Source of the DNA: G965216905 sp965216905
GTDB lineage: Bacteria; Actinomycetota; Acidimicrobiia; Spongiisociales; ZC4RG35
Reading direction: 5' to 3'
Length of the DNA stretch: 64,000 nucleotides
Assembly (NCBI GenBank): GCA_965216905.1
Contig: OZ244213.1
Location: 1,116,001-1,180,000 of the forward strand
Translations under genes and position numbers: made by a program
Notes under the pieces: model-generated
Databases searched by the model: none
Seen by the model: only the letters and a program-made list of their open reading frames with translations
What the model was told of the DNA's origin: nothing
In this document: piece by piece, positions 8,442-18,322 of the stretch
How the letters are laid out: every line of letters starts with the position of its first letter
How positions within the stretch are numbered: the stretch's first letter is position 1

Positions 8442-9791
8442 TCAGCTCTGGGCGGCCGCCAATGCGTCGACCAATCCGTGGCCGAAGAAGGACGTGCGGC
8501 CGTTGTTGCCGTAGCAGCGACGGGTGTCACCCTCGAGCTGTTCCGGTGGGCAGCCAAGGTCCATGGCGGTCCGCTGTACTGCCGCCTTCACGGCCCCCTG
8601 GTTCCACACCGGGTGCTTTTCGATGACGAGGGCGGCGACACCGGCGGCGTGCGGTGAGGCCATCGACGTCCCGTTGAGGTAGGCGTAGCGATAGCCGCCG
8701 TCGGCGAGCACTGTCAGACCGTCGAACCCGTTCTGCTCGAGGAAGTCGAAGAAATCCCAGATTCCGTCGACCGGATCGCTGGTGCTCGACATGGCTCCGA
8801 GGACGGCATCCTGGACCGTCCCGGTGGCACGGAAGTAATCACCGCCGGGTGCACCGACGTCGACTCGGCTCATCCCCACCGACGAGTAGTCGGCCAGCCA
8901 CAGGTCGTAGCCGGGATAGCCGATCGGACCGGTGGAAGAGACCGTCATGACACCCGGCAGCTCGCCGGGGGACACGACACAGTTGTTGCGGACGATCCGC
9001 TCCTCCTCCGAACCCGGAGGCCAGTCGGGGCTGATGGTGTCGATCAATGGGTGCTGGAGATCGTCGGCCTGGTTGCCGGCGGCGACCACGATCAGCACGC
9101 CCTTGGACTGCGCATAGCGCGCCGCTTCCTGCATCTCGCGCAAGATCTCCCGCTGTTCGGCGTCGTTCTTGCAGTAGTAGAGATACGGATCGGCGAACAA
9201 GCTCATGTTCACCACATCGAGCCCGATGTCGCCCGCATAGCGCAGGGCGGCTGCCACCGAGTCGGCGAAGCAGAACCCGCCCTGGGTGCAGACCTTCAGC
9301 GCCACGATGGTCGCTTCGGGAGCGACACCGGCGATGCCGATACCGTTCACCGGGGCGGCGATGGTGGACGCCACGTGCGTCCCATGATCCCCGAGGTCCT
9401 GGACCGCCGCCTTGTTGGAGCAGTCACCATTGGCGATCTCGGTGGGACCTGCCGTCGGCGTATCATCGAAGATGAAAGAGCAGGACAGATCGACGTTGAG
9501 GTTGGGGGCGATGTCGGGATGGGTCATGTCCACGCCGGTGTCGAGGACTCCCACCATCACGCCCTTGCCGGTTGCGTGCGCATAGCTCTCGTCGCCGGCG
9601 TTGATCATCGCCATGTCCCACTGGCAATCGGCCAACGGTTCGCCGTTGGGAGCACCGAAGACATCGCCATAGAGCGCTTGACACTTCTCGAGTAGTTCGG
9701 CCTGCGAATCGGCGGCCACACCGGACGTGGCGGGCATCACGACCATGGCGAGCACGGCCACCACACCCAACGTCTTGCGGATTCTCCGCAT
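8442..9791 (-). CDS. Secreted subtilase (S8 family)
   Basis: A 449-residue protein with a clear signal peptide (MRRIRK, then a hydrophobic stretch ending near Ala-Ala-Asp at about residue 28). Catalytic residues are Asp84 (GVLDTGVD), His136 (DHGTHVAS), Asn240 (VVAAGNQ) and Ser376 (NGTSMASPH). Several Cys residues suggest disulfides, consistent with export. ATG at 9791 follows AAAGGG by five bases; a longer reading frame reaching 10151 overlaps adenine deaminase and is rejected. No prodomain beyond about 50 residues is obvious. Confidence 0.92.
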   Translation of the reverse strand: MRRIRKTLGVVAVLAMVVMPATSGVAADSQAELLEKCQALYGDVFGAPNGEPLADCQWDMAMINAGDESYAHATGKGVMVGVLDTGVDMTHPDIAPNLNVDLSCSFIFDDTPTAGPTEIANGDCSNKAAVQDLGDHGTHVASTIAAPVNGIGIAGVAPEATIVALKVCTQGGFCFADSVAAALRYAGDIGLDVVNMSLFADPYLYYCKNDAEQREILREMQEAARYAQSKGVLIVVAAGNQADDLQHPLIDTISPDWPPGSEEERIVRNNCVVSPGELPGVMTVSSTGPIGYPGYDLWLADYSSVGMSRVDVGAPGGDYFRATGTVQDAVLGAMSSTSDPVDGIWDFFDFLEQNGFDGLTVLADGGYRYAYLNGTSMASPHAAGVAALVIEKHPVWNQGAVKAAVQRTAMDLGCPPEQLEGDTRRCYGNNGRTSFFGHGLVDALAAAQS

Positions 9792-9871
9792 GTCATCCCT
9801 TTCTCCCTGGGTCGCGGCCAATCTATCACCGGGTATTCGGCCAGGGCAACCGACTGCCTTCGATCCGCAGC

Positions 9872-10852
9872 TCAGCCGGCCGTCAACGCATCGATCTCCT
9901 CGAGCAACGCAGCCTTCTCGGCGGAGGTCAGGAAACTGGAACGGATCGAGTTCCGAGCGAGGTCGGCCATCTCCTCGTCGGACCATCCGAACGCTCCTTG
10001 GACGGCCCGGTAGTTGTCGCCGATGTACCCACCGAAGTAGGGAGGATCGTCGGAGTTGATCGAGACCAGCAGACCGGCCTCGACCATGCGGGGAAGCGGA
10101 TGGGCGGTGATGTCGTCGACCACCCGCAATGCCACGTTGGACAGGGGGCACACCGTCAGCGGGATTCGGTCCTTGGCGAGACGCTCGACCAGCGCACCGT
10201 CTTCGAGGCTTCGCACCCCGTGATCGATACGCTCTGCACCGAGCACGTCGAGGCTGCGCCGGACGTACTCCGGTGGCCCCTCTTCGCCGGCGTGGGCCAC
10301 TGCCCGCAGACCCAGGAGGCGCGCCTCGTCATAGGCGGCAGCGAACGGCTCGGGCGGGAACCCCAACTCCGAGGAGTCGAGACCCACCGCGACCACACCT
10401 TCCAGGTGGTCGGCGGCGCGATGGATGGTGTCGAGCGCCGCCTCTCCACCGAGATGCCGGAGGAAACACAGGATCAAAGTGGCGGAAATGGGGGAATCGG
10501 CGATCGCCGCCCGAAATCCGTCCATGAACACATCGAATCCGATGCCGCGCTCGGTGTGGGTCTGCGGGTCGAAGAAGATCTCGGCGCGCCGGACACCGTC
10601 GGCCTCCGCCCGGGCGAGGTACGCGGCCATCAGGTCGGCGAAGTCGTCGGCGGTCCGGAGCACCGCCGCTCCCTGGTAATAGATGTCGAGGAAGCTCTGC
10701 AGATCCGCGAAGGCGTATGCGGAGCGCACTTCTGCGACCGATCGGAACGGCAGTTCGATGCCGTTGCGCTTCGCCAGTGCGAACAACAACTCCGGCTCGA
10801 GGGTTCCCTCGATATGAACGTGCAACTCCGCTTTGGGCAGTCGCGTGATCAC
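9872..10852 (-). CDS. Adenine deaminase (AAH/ADE type 2; adenosine deaminase superfamily)
   Basis: A 326-residue amidohydrolase that should convert adenine to hypoxanthine and ammonia in purine salvage. Visible metal and catalytic motifs are HVH (His11, His13), VAHAGEE, a DHGVR segment and SDDPPYFGGY. The last motif, with Tyr-Phe after the Asp pair, is typical of adenine deaminases rather than true adenosine deaminases. The upstream phosphoribosyltransferase on the same strand could convert the product to IMP. Adenosine deaminase remains possible. Confidence 0.85.
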   Translation of the reverse strand: MITRLPKAELHVHIEGTLEPELLFALAKRNGIELPFRSVAEVRSAYAFADLQSFLDIYYQGAAVLRTADDFADLMAAYLARAEADGVRRAEIFFDPQTHTERGIGFDVFMDGFRAAIADSPISATLILCFLRHLGGEAALDTIHRAADHLEGVVAVGLDSSELGFPPEPFAAAYDEARLLGLRAVAHAGEEGPPEYVRRSLDVLGAERIDHGVRSLEDGALVERLAKDRIPLTVCPLSNVALRVVDDITAHPLPRMVEAGLLVSINSDDPPYFGGYIGDNYRAVQGAFGWSDEEMADLARNSIRSSFLTSAEKAALLEEIDALTAG

Positions 10853-10970
10853 CCGTCACCTCCTCCGGTCCGAGTGACGCTACCCACCGAGCGAGACCCG
10901 TGCCGGCCCGACACCCAACGAATCGTTGCGGCCCGGGCGGGGGCAGCCAGTCGACCTGGCGACACCGGGC

Positions 10971-11477
10971 TCAGGCGTCCACCACCCCCGACTCCACCAA
11001 TGGCGGCTCGGTCGACCACGGGAAGTTGATCCACCGGTCGGTGCGCTTCCACACGTAGTCGCATCGAACCAGGCTCGTCGGCTTCTCGTACAGAACCGCG
11101 GTTCGTGACTCGGCGACGACGTCCTGGCAGAACTCGTGGACCGCCTGCAGTGTCAGACCGGTGTCGGCCACGTCGTCGACGACCAGCACGCTGGTGTCGG
11201 TGAGCTCGGAGGCTTCCAGATACGGGGGAAGCACCATGGGCACGTCGAGCCGGGTGCCCACCCCGGTGTAGAACTCGAGGTTCATCACGTACAGGTTCTT
11301 GACCGAGAGCGCGTATCCGAGCGAACCGGCGACGAACAACCCGCCCCGGGCGATGGCGAGGATGATGTCGGGTCGGTAGCCCGACGACGCCACCTCGAAG
11401 GCCAGCCGACGTGCGGCAACGCCATACGTCGCCCAGTCGAGTGTTTCTCGTTCCACCGAGATCGACGTTAGGGACAC
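10971..11477 (-). CDS. Purine-type phosphoribosyltransferase
   Basis: A 168-residue type I phosphoribosyltransferase. The PRPP-binding motif VLVVDDVADTGLTL is intact, and an upstream IARGG loop matches the family. Length and sequence suggest hypoxanthine, guanine or xanthine as the acceptor base. It lies 118 bases upstream of adenine deaminase on the same strand, which suits a salvage route from adenine through hypoxanthine to IMP. It is divergent from the CHAT gene starting at 11577. Confidence 0.85.
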   Translation of the reverse strand: MSLTSISVERETLDWATYGVAARRLAFEVASSGYRPDIILAIARGGLFVAGSLGYALSVKNLYVMNLEFYTGVGTRLDVPMVLPPYLEASELTDTSVLVVDDVADTGLTLQAVHEFCQDVVAESRTAVLYEKPTSLVRCDYVWKRTDRWINFPWSTEPPLVESGVVDA

Positions 11478-11576
11478 GCCGTCGATTCTGTGGAACGAAA
11501 CCGGGGTGATCGGCGCGTATCACACCGACCGAGGCGTACTCTCATATGAGAATCCGAAACGGACCGGGGGCCGGCA

Positions 11577-13662
11577 ATGCTCGCCGATCGTGCCATCACA
11601 GAGTTCACGCGCGTCGACGGGAACACTCGCCCCGCCGACCTGGTGGGCGTCGAGGCCGACGCCTTCCTGGTGGCGGGTCCGCACGAGTATTGGGTGTGCA
11701 CGGCCGCGGACCTCCGGCAACTTCCCCCCGACCGGCCGCTGCAGGAATCCCTCCGGTTCGTCACGCCGGCGGCGGTGGCACCGTCGGATGCTTGGTTCGC
11801 CTCGGCTTCGCGAATGGTGCTCGTCCGGGACGGCACACATCGTCGGCCTGATCGTCGATGGACCACTCGACACACAACCGATGGCGGCGCCATCGGAACC
11901 GCCCCGGACCATCGAACCGGTCGGCCCACCGATCGGTTCGCCGGGGCCGACTCGCGGCTTCGACCCACGCCGAGACGATCCGCAGCCGGGCTCGGCCCCG
12001 CCCACGCCCATCGTGCAGCCGAATCCACCGACCTCGGAGCCACCGCCACCTCCCCGAACCCGCAGCTTCGACCCGTCACCCACCATCCCTGCCGGAACTC
12101 CCCTCGACCTGGGCACTCCGCGGGCAACCGGGGATGGGGCGCCCGACGAGACGAGCGACGGTGCCGCGCCCGCGAACGGCTCCTCCGAAGACTGGTATGC
12201 GGAGACCTCATTCCCTCGCGAGGTCCGAGTGGGTTCGACCACGTCCCTCACCGTCGAGTTGACCACCGAGGCCAGCGACGGGCCCGACACTTCGGCCGTT
12301 CCCTTCGCCGCGCCGGCCGGCACCCGCGTCAGTGTCGTCGTCCAGGCGAGACGGGGCTTCGAGATCGAAGGAGCGGCCGAGGGAAGTCTCGTCACGTCGA
12401 CGCAGCTCGGACCCATCCAGTTTCTCCTCCGCGCCGTGACCGAGGGCGCCGGAAGCGTCCGGGTGCTTCTGTTCATCGATGCGGTCGCCATCGGCACCAT
12501 CGAGCTGGCGCCGGCGATCTTGCCGCCGACCGGCGACCCGGACAAGGCGCCGATCGCCTCGTCGACCGTCATCCCGAGCCTCGAGATCGGCCGGGGGCGG
12601 CCCGACCTCGAACTGCTCGTCCTTCAGGAACGAGTCGACGGGCAGGATGCCTACTCGATCCGGGTCACGGCCACCGACGAACGTCACCAGGTGCATCTGA
12701 AGAAGTTCGGACCCGTTCGGTTGGAGACCGATGCCCGTGACTACTTCGAAGAGATCTTCCGGGAGATCGAGCAGCTGGGAATGGGCACACCGGACGACCG
12801 GACGGTGGCCCAGACGAAACTCGAGAAGGTGGGCGACGATCTGTTCCGTGGCCTCATCCCGGACGACCTGAAGGCGACCCTGTGGCGGCTACGCGATGAC
12901 ATCACCCGCATCCGCATCGACTCCGAGGAGCCATACATACCCTGGGAGCTGATCCGGCTCTCCGGCCCGGATGAGTCGGGCCGGATCGTGGCGGGCAAGT
13001 TCCTGTGCGAGTACGAGACCACCCGATGGATTCCGGGACATGGCCTCCACTCCGACCTGACGCTGCGGGACTTCGCGGTCGTCGTGCCATCCGACTCCGG
13101 TTTGCGCAGCGCCCAGGAGGAGAAGGCGTTTCTGGCGGGTCTGGCCAACGACGACCGATCTGTGACCGAGGTGACCCCGACCTTCACCGAAGTCCTCGGC
13201 GCCCTGGCGTCGGGAGACCACGACGTCCTCCACTTCTCCGGCCATGGCGCCGTCAAGGACGATCAGGATCCGAACCGGTTCGCGATCAAACTGTCTGATG
13301 GTGAGTCCTTCACCCCGAGCGCCGTTTCCGGTCCGAGCGCCAATCTCGGGCTCGCCGACCCGCTGGTCTTCTTGAACGCTTGTCAGGTCGGTCAGGGCGG
13401 AATGTCGCTCACCGGGATTGGCGGATGGGCGGCTCGTTTCCTCGACGCCGGAGCGGCGGGTTTCGTCGGAGCGCTGTGGAACGTGCACGACAACCCTGCT
13501 CGGGACTTCTCGAAGACGTTCTACACCCGGCTGCTCGCCGGCGACACGATCGGCGCTGCAGCGCTGGCGGCTCGGGAGGCCATTCGGCCGTACCAGGACG
13601 CCACCTGGCTGGCCTACACCGTCTATGCACATCCCTCAGCCGCCCTCGTCGCAAAGGAGTGA
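11577..13662 (+). CDS. CHAT-domain protein, apparently split by a +1 frameshift
   Basis: Reading from ATG 11577 gives a plausible N-terminal domain (about 88 residues) ending in MVLVRDG. Protein-like sequence then continues in the next frame (HIVGLIVDGP), so one extra base seems present within 11829-11841. The joined product would be about 694 residues. It has an N-terminal alpha/beta domain, a long Pro-rich linker, a beta-rich domain (about 12200-12520) and a C-terminal CHAT domain. The CHAT dyad is the His codon at 13243 (HFSGHG) and the Cys codon at 13381 (LNACQVG). An uninterrupted frame from 11506 exists, but its first 110 residues look like out-of-frame translation. AAAGGAG at its 3' end serves the lipase gene. 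Confidence 0.75.
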
Positions 13663-13664
13663 TC

Positions 13665-15056
13665 GTGGCCAAAGAACCGATGAAAGACATCGTGGTGATC
13701 GTGCCGGGAATCCTCGGCAGTGCGCTCGAGAAGGATGGCAAGACGGTTTGGGACATGAGCGCCGGAGCTGCCCTGAGAGCGATCATCTCGCTGGGCAAGT
13801 CGGTCAAGGAGTTGAAACTCGACGGCGACGACCCCGACGCCGACGAGCTCGGCGATGGGGTGCGACCCACGCGGGTGCTTCCCGACCTCCACCTGATTCC
13901 CGGTCTTTGGAAGATCGATGGCTACGGCGCCATCACCAAGCGGCTCCAGCGGCAGTTCGATCTCATCGAGGGCGAGAACTACTTCGAGTTTCCGTATGAC
14001 TGGCGCAGACACAACATCGTCGCCGGCAGACGCCTCCGGCGCGAGAGCCACGCCTGGTTGCAGACGTGGCGTCAGAAGACCAACAACCCCGACGCCAAGC
14101 TGATCCTGCTCGCCCATTCGATGGGCGGTCTGGTATCCCGGGCGTTCCTCGAACTGGAAGAGGGATGGCGAGACACCCGGACGCTGGTCACGTTCGGCAC
14201 TCCCTTCCGGGGAGCGCTCAACGCCGCCAACTTCATCGGGAACGGTTTCAAACAAAAAGTCGGCCCGATCACCGTCGCCGACCTGACCGAGCTGCTCCGC
14301 TCGCTCTCCTCGGTGTACGAGCTCCTTCCGACCTATCCATGCATCGACGACGGCACCGGCACCCTTCAGCGCCCCGCCGAGGCGACCGGCTTCCCGCACC
14401 TCGATCCGAGCCGGGCTCGTGCGGCGCTGGACTTCCACGCGGCCATCGCCGACTCCGTCCACGACAAACGCAATGACACCGAGTACGCCGACCATGGATA
14501 TCGGCTCGAGCCGATCGTCGGCACCGACCAGCCGACCTCCAACTCGGGTCGAATCGACGGTGGACGAGTGGTGATGTCCAGCTCGATCGACGGGATGCGG
14601 ATCTTGGGCGACGGCACGGTCCCGCGCCCGTCGGCGTATCCCCAGGAGGTCGACGACCCCACCGACGGCGTGTTCTCGAGCCAGCCCCACGCTCGCATCC
14701 AGAACCAAGAGGCCATCCTCGACCACGTCGCCGGGCTGTTCACCGCATCGGGGTTCGACCTCGGAGCCTTCCGAGGGCCGCCGATCCGGATCGGGATCGT
14801 CACCGACGACCTGTGGGTGGCCGACCAGGGAGCCGAGGTGTGCGTCGAGACGTCCGATCCCAGCGCCCCCATCTCCATCACGGTCACCGACGCCGAGTCC
14901 GGCGACATCGTCGCCGAGGTCGCCGCCACCGGCACCGGCGAACGCCGCACGGTCGAGGTCCCGGGAGTCGGGGAAGGTGCCTATCGAGTGACCGCTGCGA
15001 CCGGGTCCACCTCCGTCACCGACGTGGTCTTGGCGGCCGCAGACCAGTCGAGCTAG
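13665..15056 (+). CDS. LCAT/PDAT-like alpha/beta-hydrolase lipase
   Basis: A 463-residue protein whose N-terminus (VIVPGILGSALE) is the lecithin:cholesterol acyltransferase signature. The nucleophile is Ser152 in AHSMGG. The LGDGTVP segment supplies the likely Asp, and SQPHARIQNQ the likely His. Residues after about 375 form a small beta-sandwich-like domain. No signal peptide is seen, so it may act on membrane lipids from the cytoplasm. GTG 13665 follows AAAGGAG (13653-13659), two bases after the CHAT gene stop, so the pair is translationally coupled. I infer a lipase effector controlled by the CHAT protein. Confidence 0.87.
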   Translation: MAKEPMKDIVVIVPGILGSALEKDGKTVWDMSAGAALRAIISLGKSVKELKLDGDDPDADELGDGVRPTRVLPDLHLIPGLWKIDGYGAITKRLQRQFDLIEGENYFEFPYDWRRHNIVAGRRLRRESHAWLQTWRQKTNNPDAKLILLAHSMGGLVSRAFLELEEGWRDTRTLVTFGTPFRGALNAANFIGNGFKQKVGPITVADLTELLRSLSSVYELLPTYPCIDDGTGTLQRPAEATGFPHLDPSRARAALDFHAAIADSVHDKRNDTEYADHGYRLEPIVGTDQPTSNSGRIDGGRVVMSSSIDGMRILGDGTVPRPSAYPQEVDDPTDGVFSSQPHARIQNQEAILDHVAGLFTASGFDLGAFRGPPIRIGIVTDDLWVADQGAEVCVETSDPSAPISITVTDAESGDIVAEVAATGTGERRTVEVPGVGEGAYRVTAATGSTSVTDVVLAAADQSS

Positions 15057-16816
15057 CCGGAAGGCGTGAGCAGCTGGGTCGCGGCCAGTTCCCGATAGAG
15101 GTCATCCGACTCGATCAGCTCGTCGTGGCGACCGATGGCCCGAACTCGGCCGGACTCCATCACCACGATTCGATCGGCGAGCGTCACCGTCGACAGCCGG
15201 TGAGCGACCACGAGGACTGTCGTCCGGGTCGCGAGGTCTGCGATCGTGTCGCGGAGCGCCGCCTCGTTGACGGCATCCAGTTGAGAGGTCGCCTCGTCGA
15301 GCAGCAGCAGTCGCGGTGCGCGGATCATCGCCCGAGCGATGGCCACCCGCTGCCGCTCCCCTCCTGACAGCTTGGTGCCACGGTGTCCGACGGTGGTGCC
15401 CAACCCGTCCGGAAGCCGCTCGACGACGCCGTCGAGCCGGGCAGTGGCGAGCACCTCTGCGACCTGCTCTTGGTCGGCGTCGGGCAGAGCAAAGACCAGG
15501 TTCTCTTCCAGTGTTCCCGAGAGCACCGGTGCGTCCTGTTCGACGTAGCCAATCTGAGACCGCAACTCACCGACCGGCCACTCCTGCACGGGGCGGCCAT
15601 CCACCAACACCCTTCCCCGCTCCGGCTCATAGAACCGCTCGATCAGGCTGAACAGGGTCGTCTTCCCGGCACCAGATGGCCCCACGAAGGCGGTCATGCC
15701 GCCGGCCGGGACGTCGAACGTGACCCCATCGAGCGCCGCAGGAAGTCCGGGTCCGTACCGAAACAGGACATCTTCGAATCGGATGGACATCGGCTCGCCC
15801 GACTCCGCTACGACCTGCGTGGTCTCGATCAACTCTTCGGTGGGAAGCAGCTCGGCCTCCTGAATCCGTGCAATCGCCGCGGCACCGATCTGGTACTGGG
15901 TGACCGCCCCGGTCAGCTCCCCGATGGGAGGCATCAGGTAGTAGATGTACAGGAGGAACGCCACCAGTGTGCCGACGTCGATCGCCCCAGAGGCAACCCG
16001 GGCGCCGCCGAAACTCAACACCGCCAAGAAGGCGGCCTGGACAGAGAGACCGGCCACGTTGCCCGCCAGCGCCGACCACTTCGCGGAGCGCACGCCGGCA
16101 CTCCAGGCCGTCTCGGCTGCATCATGCAACAACCGTTCTTCCCGGTGCTCGGCACCCGACGCCTTGACCGTCCGGAAGGCGCCGAACATACGCTCCAGCG
16201 CCGCCCCCATCACCCCAACCGACGCCTGGGCCTGGCGAGCGGCCCGGTTGATCCTCGGCACGATCACACCCACCACCATCGCCGCGAGCGCCAAGACCAC
16301 CAGCGTGATCCCCAGCAGCGGAAGGTCGACGACGCCCATCATGACGATCGTCGCCAGGAGGGTCAGCGTTCCGGTCACCGCAGAGACCAGCGACTGGGTG
16401 GCGGTGGCCCTGACCTGCGTCGTGTCACCGGTGACCCGTGACATCAGATCCCCGGGCTCCATCTCCTCGACCGCCCCCAGGCGAATCCGGAGCAGATGAG
16501 AGACGAGCCCCTTCCGAGCGGTGAGGACGACGGATTCGCCGGCTCGGGCCAGCACATATCCGCCCACGGCCCCGATCCCCGCGTTGGCGACCACCAGCAC
16601 CGTCATCAACACCAGGAGTCCGGTGACCGACTCGCCGGCGCCCAAACCACCCACCAGTTCACGAACGATCAGCGGCAGCGCCAGACCGGTGGCTGCGGTG
16701 GCCAGACTGAGGATCCCTCCCGCCACGAGGTGCCACCGGAAGGGCCGGATATAACTCACCAGCGAACGCCACGTTTCCGCCAGTCGGGGACGTGGGGGAA
16801 GGGTCGTGGTCACCAC
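15053..16816 (-). CDS. ABC exporter half-transporter (permease-ATPase fusion)
   Basis: A 587-residue protein with an N-terminal six-helix ABC transporter domain (about 20-310) and a C-terminal nucleotide-binding domain. Walker A (GPSGAGKTT), the signature LSGGERQR, Walker B (LLLLDEAT) and the H-loop (VVAHRLST) are all present. It resembles MsbA/LmrA-type multidrug or lipid exporters and should work as a homodimer. Its 3' end overlaps the convergent lipase gene by four bases. The substrate cannot be read from sequence. Confidence 0.93.
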   Translation of the reverse strand: MVTTTLPPRPRLAETWRSLVSYIRPFRWHLVAGGILSLATAATGLALPLIVRELVGGLGAGESVTGLLVLMTVLVVANAGIGAVGGYVLARAGESVVLTARKGLVSHLLRIRLGAVEEMEPGDLMSRVTGDTTQVRATATQSLVSAVTGTLTLLATIVMMGVVDLPLLGITLVVLALAAMVVGVIVPRINRAARQAQASVGVMGAALERMFGAFRTVKASGAEHREERLLHDAAETAWSAGVRSAKWSALAGNVAGLSVQAAFLAVLSFGGARVASGAIDVGTLVAFLLYIYYLMPPIGELTGAVTQYQIGAAAIARIQEAELLPTEELIETTQVVAESGEPMSIRFEDVLFRYGPGLPAALDGVTFDVPAGGMTAFVGPSGAGKTTLFSLIERFYEPERGRVLVDGRPVQEWPVGELRSQIGYVEQDAPVLSGTLEENLVFALPDADQEQVAEVLATARLDGVVERLPDGLGTTVGHRGTKLSGGERQRVAIARAMIRAPRLLLLDEATSQLDAVNEAALRDTIADLATRTTVLVVAHRLSTVTLADRIVVMESGRVRAIGRHDELIESDDLYRELAATQLLTPSG

Positions 16817-16849
16817 GACAACGTACTCGGCCGGCCGGCCAACGACGGA

Positions 16850-17557
16850 ATGAGAGCCACCGCACCTACCATCGCCGCCGTGGCACCGAAGACGGACTGG
16901 AATCCGGTTCTCGGGACGGAACTATCGAAGCCGTACTGGTCGGAGTTGATGCAGTTCGTGGCCGAGGAGCGCGCTCGGCACACCGTCTATCCGCCTCCCG
17001 GCGAAGAGTTCGCAGCACTGCATCTCACCCCGTACTCATCGGTCAAGGTCCTGATCCTCGGCCAGGACCCGTACCACCGTCCCGGCCAGGCCCACGGACT
17101 GTGCTTCTCGGTCCGCCCCGGTGTCGACATCCCCCCGTCACTCGCGAACATCCATGCCGAGTTGGAATCCGACGTTGGCTGCCCCCGACCGCCACACGGC
17201 TCGCTCGTCCATTGGGCTCGCCAAGGAGTCCTGCTGCTGAATGCCACGCTCACCGTCCGGGCGCGACGTGCGGCCAGTCACCAGAAGAAGGGGTGGGAGA
17301 CCTTCACCGACGAGGTGATCCGCGCCGTGAACCACAAGCAGGACCGGGTCGTCTTCATCCTGTGGGGTTCGTCGGCCCGCAAGAAGAAGGCGTTCGTCGA
17401 CCAGAGCCGTCACGTCGTGATCGAGTCACCACATCCCTCTCCGCTCTCGGCGCATCGCGGCTTCCTCGGCAGCCGACCGTTCTCTCGTGCCAATGCGGCG
17501 CTGACCGACGCCGGCCGCGAGCCCGTCCGATGGTGTATCCCGACCGAGCCTGGCTGA
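16850..17557 (+). CDS. ung: Uracil-DNA glycosylase, family 1
   Basis: A 235-residue enzyme that removes uracil from DNA in base excision repair. The water-activating motif GQDPYH (Asp73) and the leucine loop HPSPLSAHRGF are intact, as is the LLLNATLTV segment. Start is ATG 16850 or GTG 16880; neither has a strong ribosome site. It is divergent from the ABC exporter by 33 bases. Confidence 0.95.
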   Translation: MRATAPTIAAVAPKTDWNPVLGTELSKPYWSELMQFVAEERARHTVYPPPGEEFAALHLTPYSSVKVLILGQDPYHRPGQAHGLCFSVRPGVDIPPSLANIHAELESDVGCPRPPHGSLVHWARQGVLLLNATLTVRARRAASHQKKGWETFTDEVIRAVNHKQDRVVFILWGSSARKKKAFVDQSRHVVIESPHPSPLSAHRGFLGSRPFSRANAALTDAGREPVRWCIPTEPG

Positions 17558-17573
17558 ACCGAGACCGGTCGGG

Positions 17574-18293
17574 TCAGGGCTGCTCAATCTGTCGGATCGA
17601 CACCTCGACGCCGGCGACGTGCCGGTGGGCTTCCGCAGGGTCGTGGGTTCCGACGGTCACCGCCGCCCGGCCGGCCGAGATCGAGGTCGCCCCCGCGCGG
17701 ACGACACCATCGATCGGGACGGTGCCGACGAACTCGGCGAGCCGGAGAGTCGATGATTCCGTCATGGGGATCATCGTCGACACCAACGTCGAGGCGCCGT
17801 TGGGGTGGGCGAGCGCAGCCGGTGACCACACGGACTCGGGATGGTGATGATGGCAGTAGAAGACCCCCACATCGGGCGTGCCATCTGTCAGCAGACACGT
17901 GAACGCCGCCACCACCGTCGAACCGTCCGGCAACGGCGCCGGACGGGAGAACTGGAGGTCACCGACGACGAGGGACGCCAGCGCTGTCCGGTCCGTTTCC
18001 GGATCGTCCGACGCCAGCACCACGAACGGGATCCCGCCATCGATGCGCGTCAGATGATCGGCGACCTCTCGCGCGAATCCCTTCTCGGGCAACCGCAAAG
18101 GGTCGGTCACGGTCACCAACTCGATGTATGAATCGCGAAGAACGATCAGGTGATTGGACGTTCCGAACGGGTGGTCGGCTCGGGGCGTGACCACGAAGCC
18201 CATCGCCTCGTACTCGGTGGCCGCAGCATGGAGATCCGGCACGGCATGAACGACATGATCGATCCGGCGAGTATTCCCTTCCGCCCCGTCCAC
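17574..18293 (-). CDS. VOC/glyoxalase-like domain protein
   Basis: A 239-residue protein beginning RRIDHVVHAVPDL, a classic first strand of glyoxalase/VOC metal enzymes, and resembling the glyoxalase-like family found in actinobacteria. A central CHHHHPE segment may contribute metal ligands. GTG 18293 is the best available start, without a clear ribosome site. It lies 29 bases downstream of a subtilase gene on the same strand and may share its transcript. The substrate is unknown. Confidence 0.8.
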   Translation of the reverse strand: MDGAEGNTRRIDHVVHAVPDLHAAATEYEAMGFVVTPRADHPFGTSNHLIVLRDSYIELVTVTDPLRLPEKGFAREVADHLTRIDGGIPFVVLASDDPETDRTALASLVVGDLQFSRPAPLPDGSTVVAAFTCLLTDGTPDVGVFYCHHHHPESVWSPAALAHPNGASTLVSTMIPMTESSTLRLAEFVGTVPIDGVVRAGATSISAGRAAVTVGTHDPAEAHRHVAGVEVSIRQIEQP

Positions 18294-18322
18294 GGGAGCA
18301 CCGGAGTCGCCGGGACGTCCCC

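Noticed and set aside
11506..11830. Uninterrupted upstream extension of the second CHAT frame
   Set aside because: Its residues are Arg/Trp/Ser-rich as in out-of-frame translation, while the frame from 11577 is protein-like.
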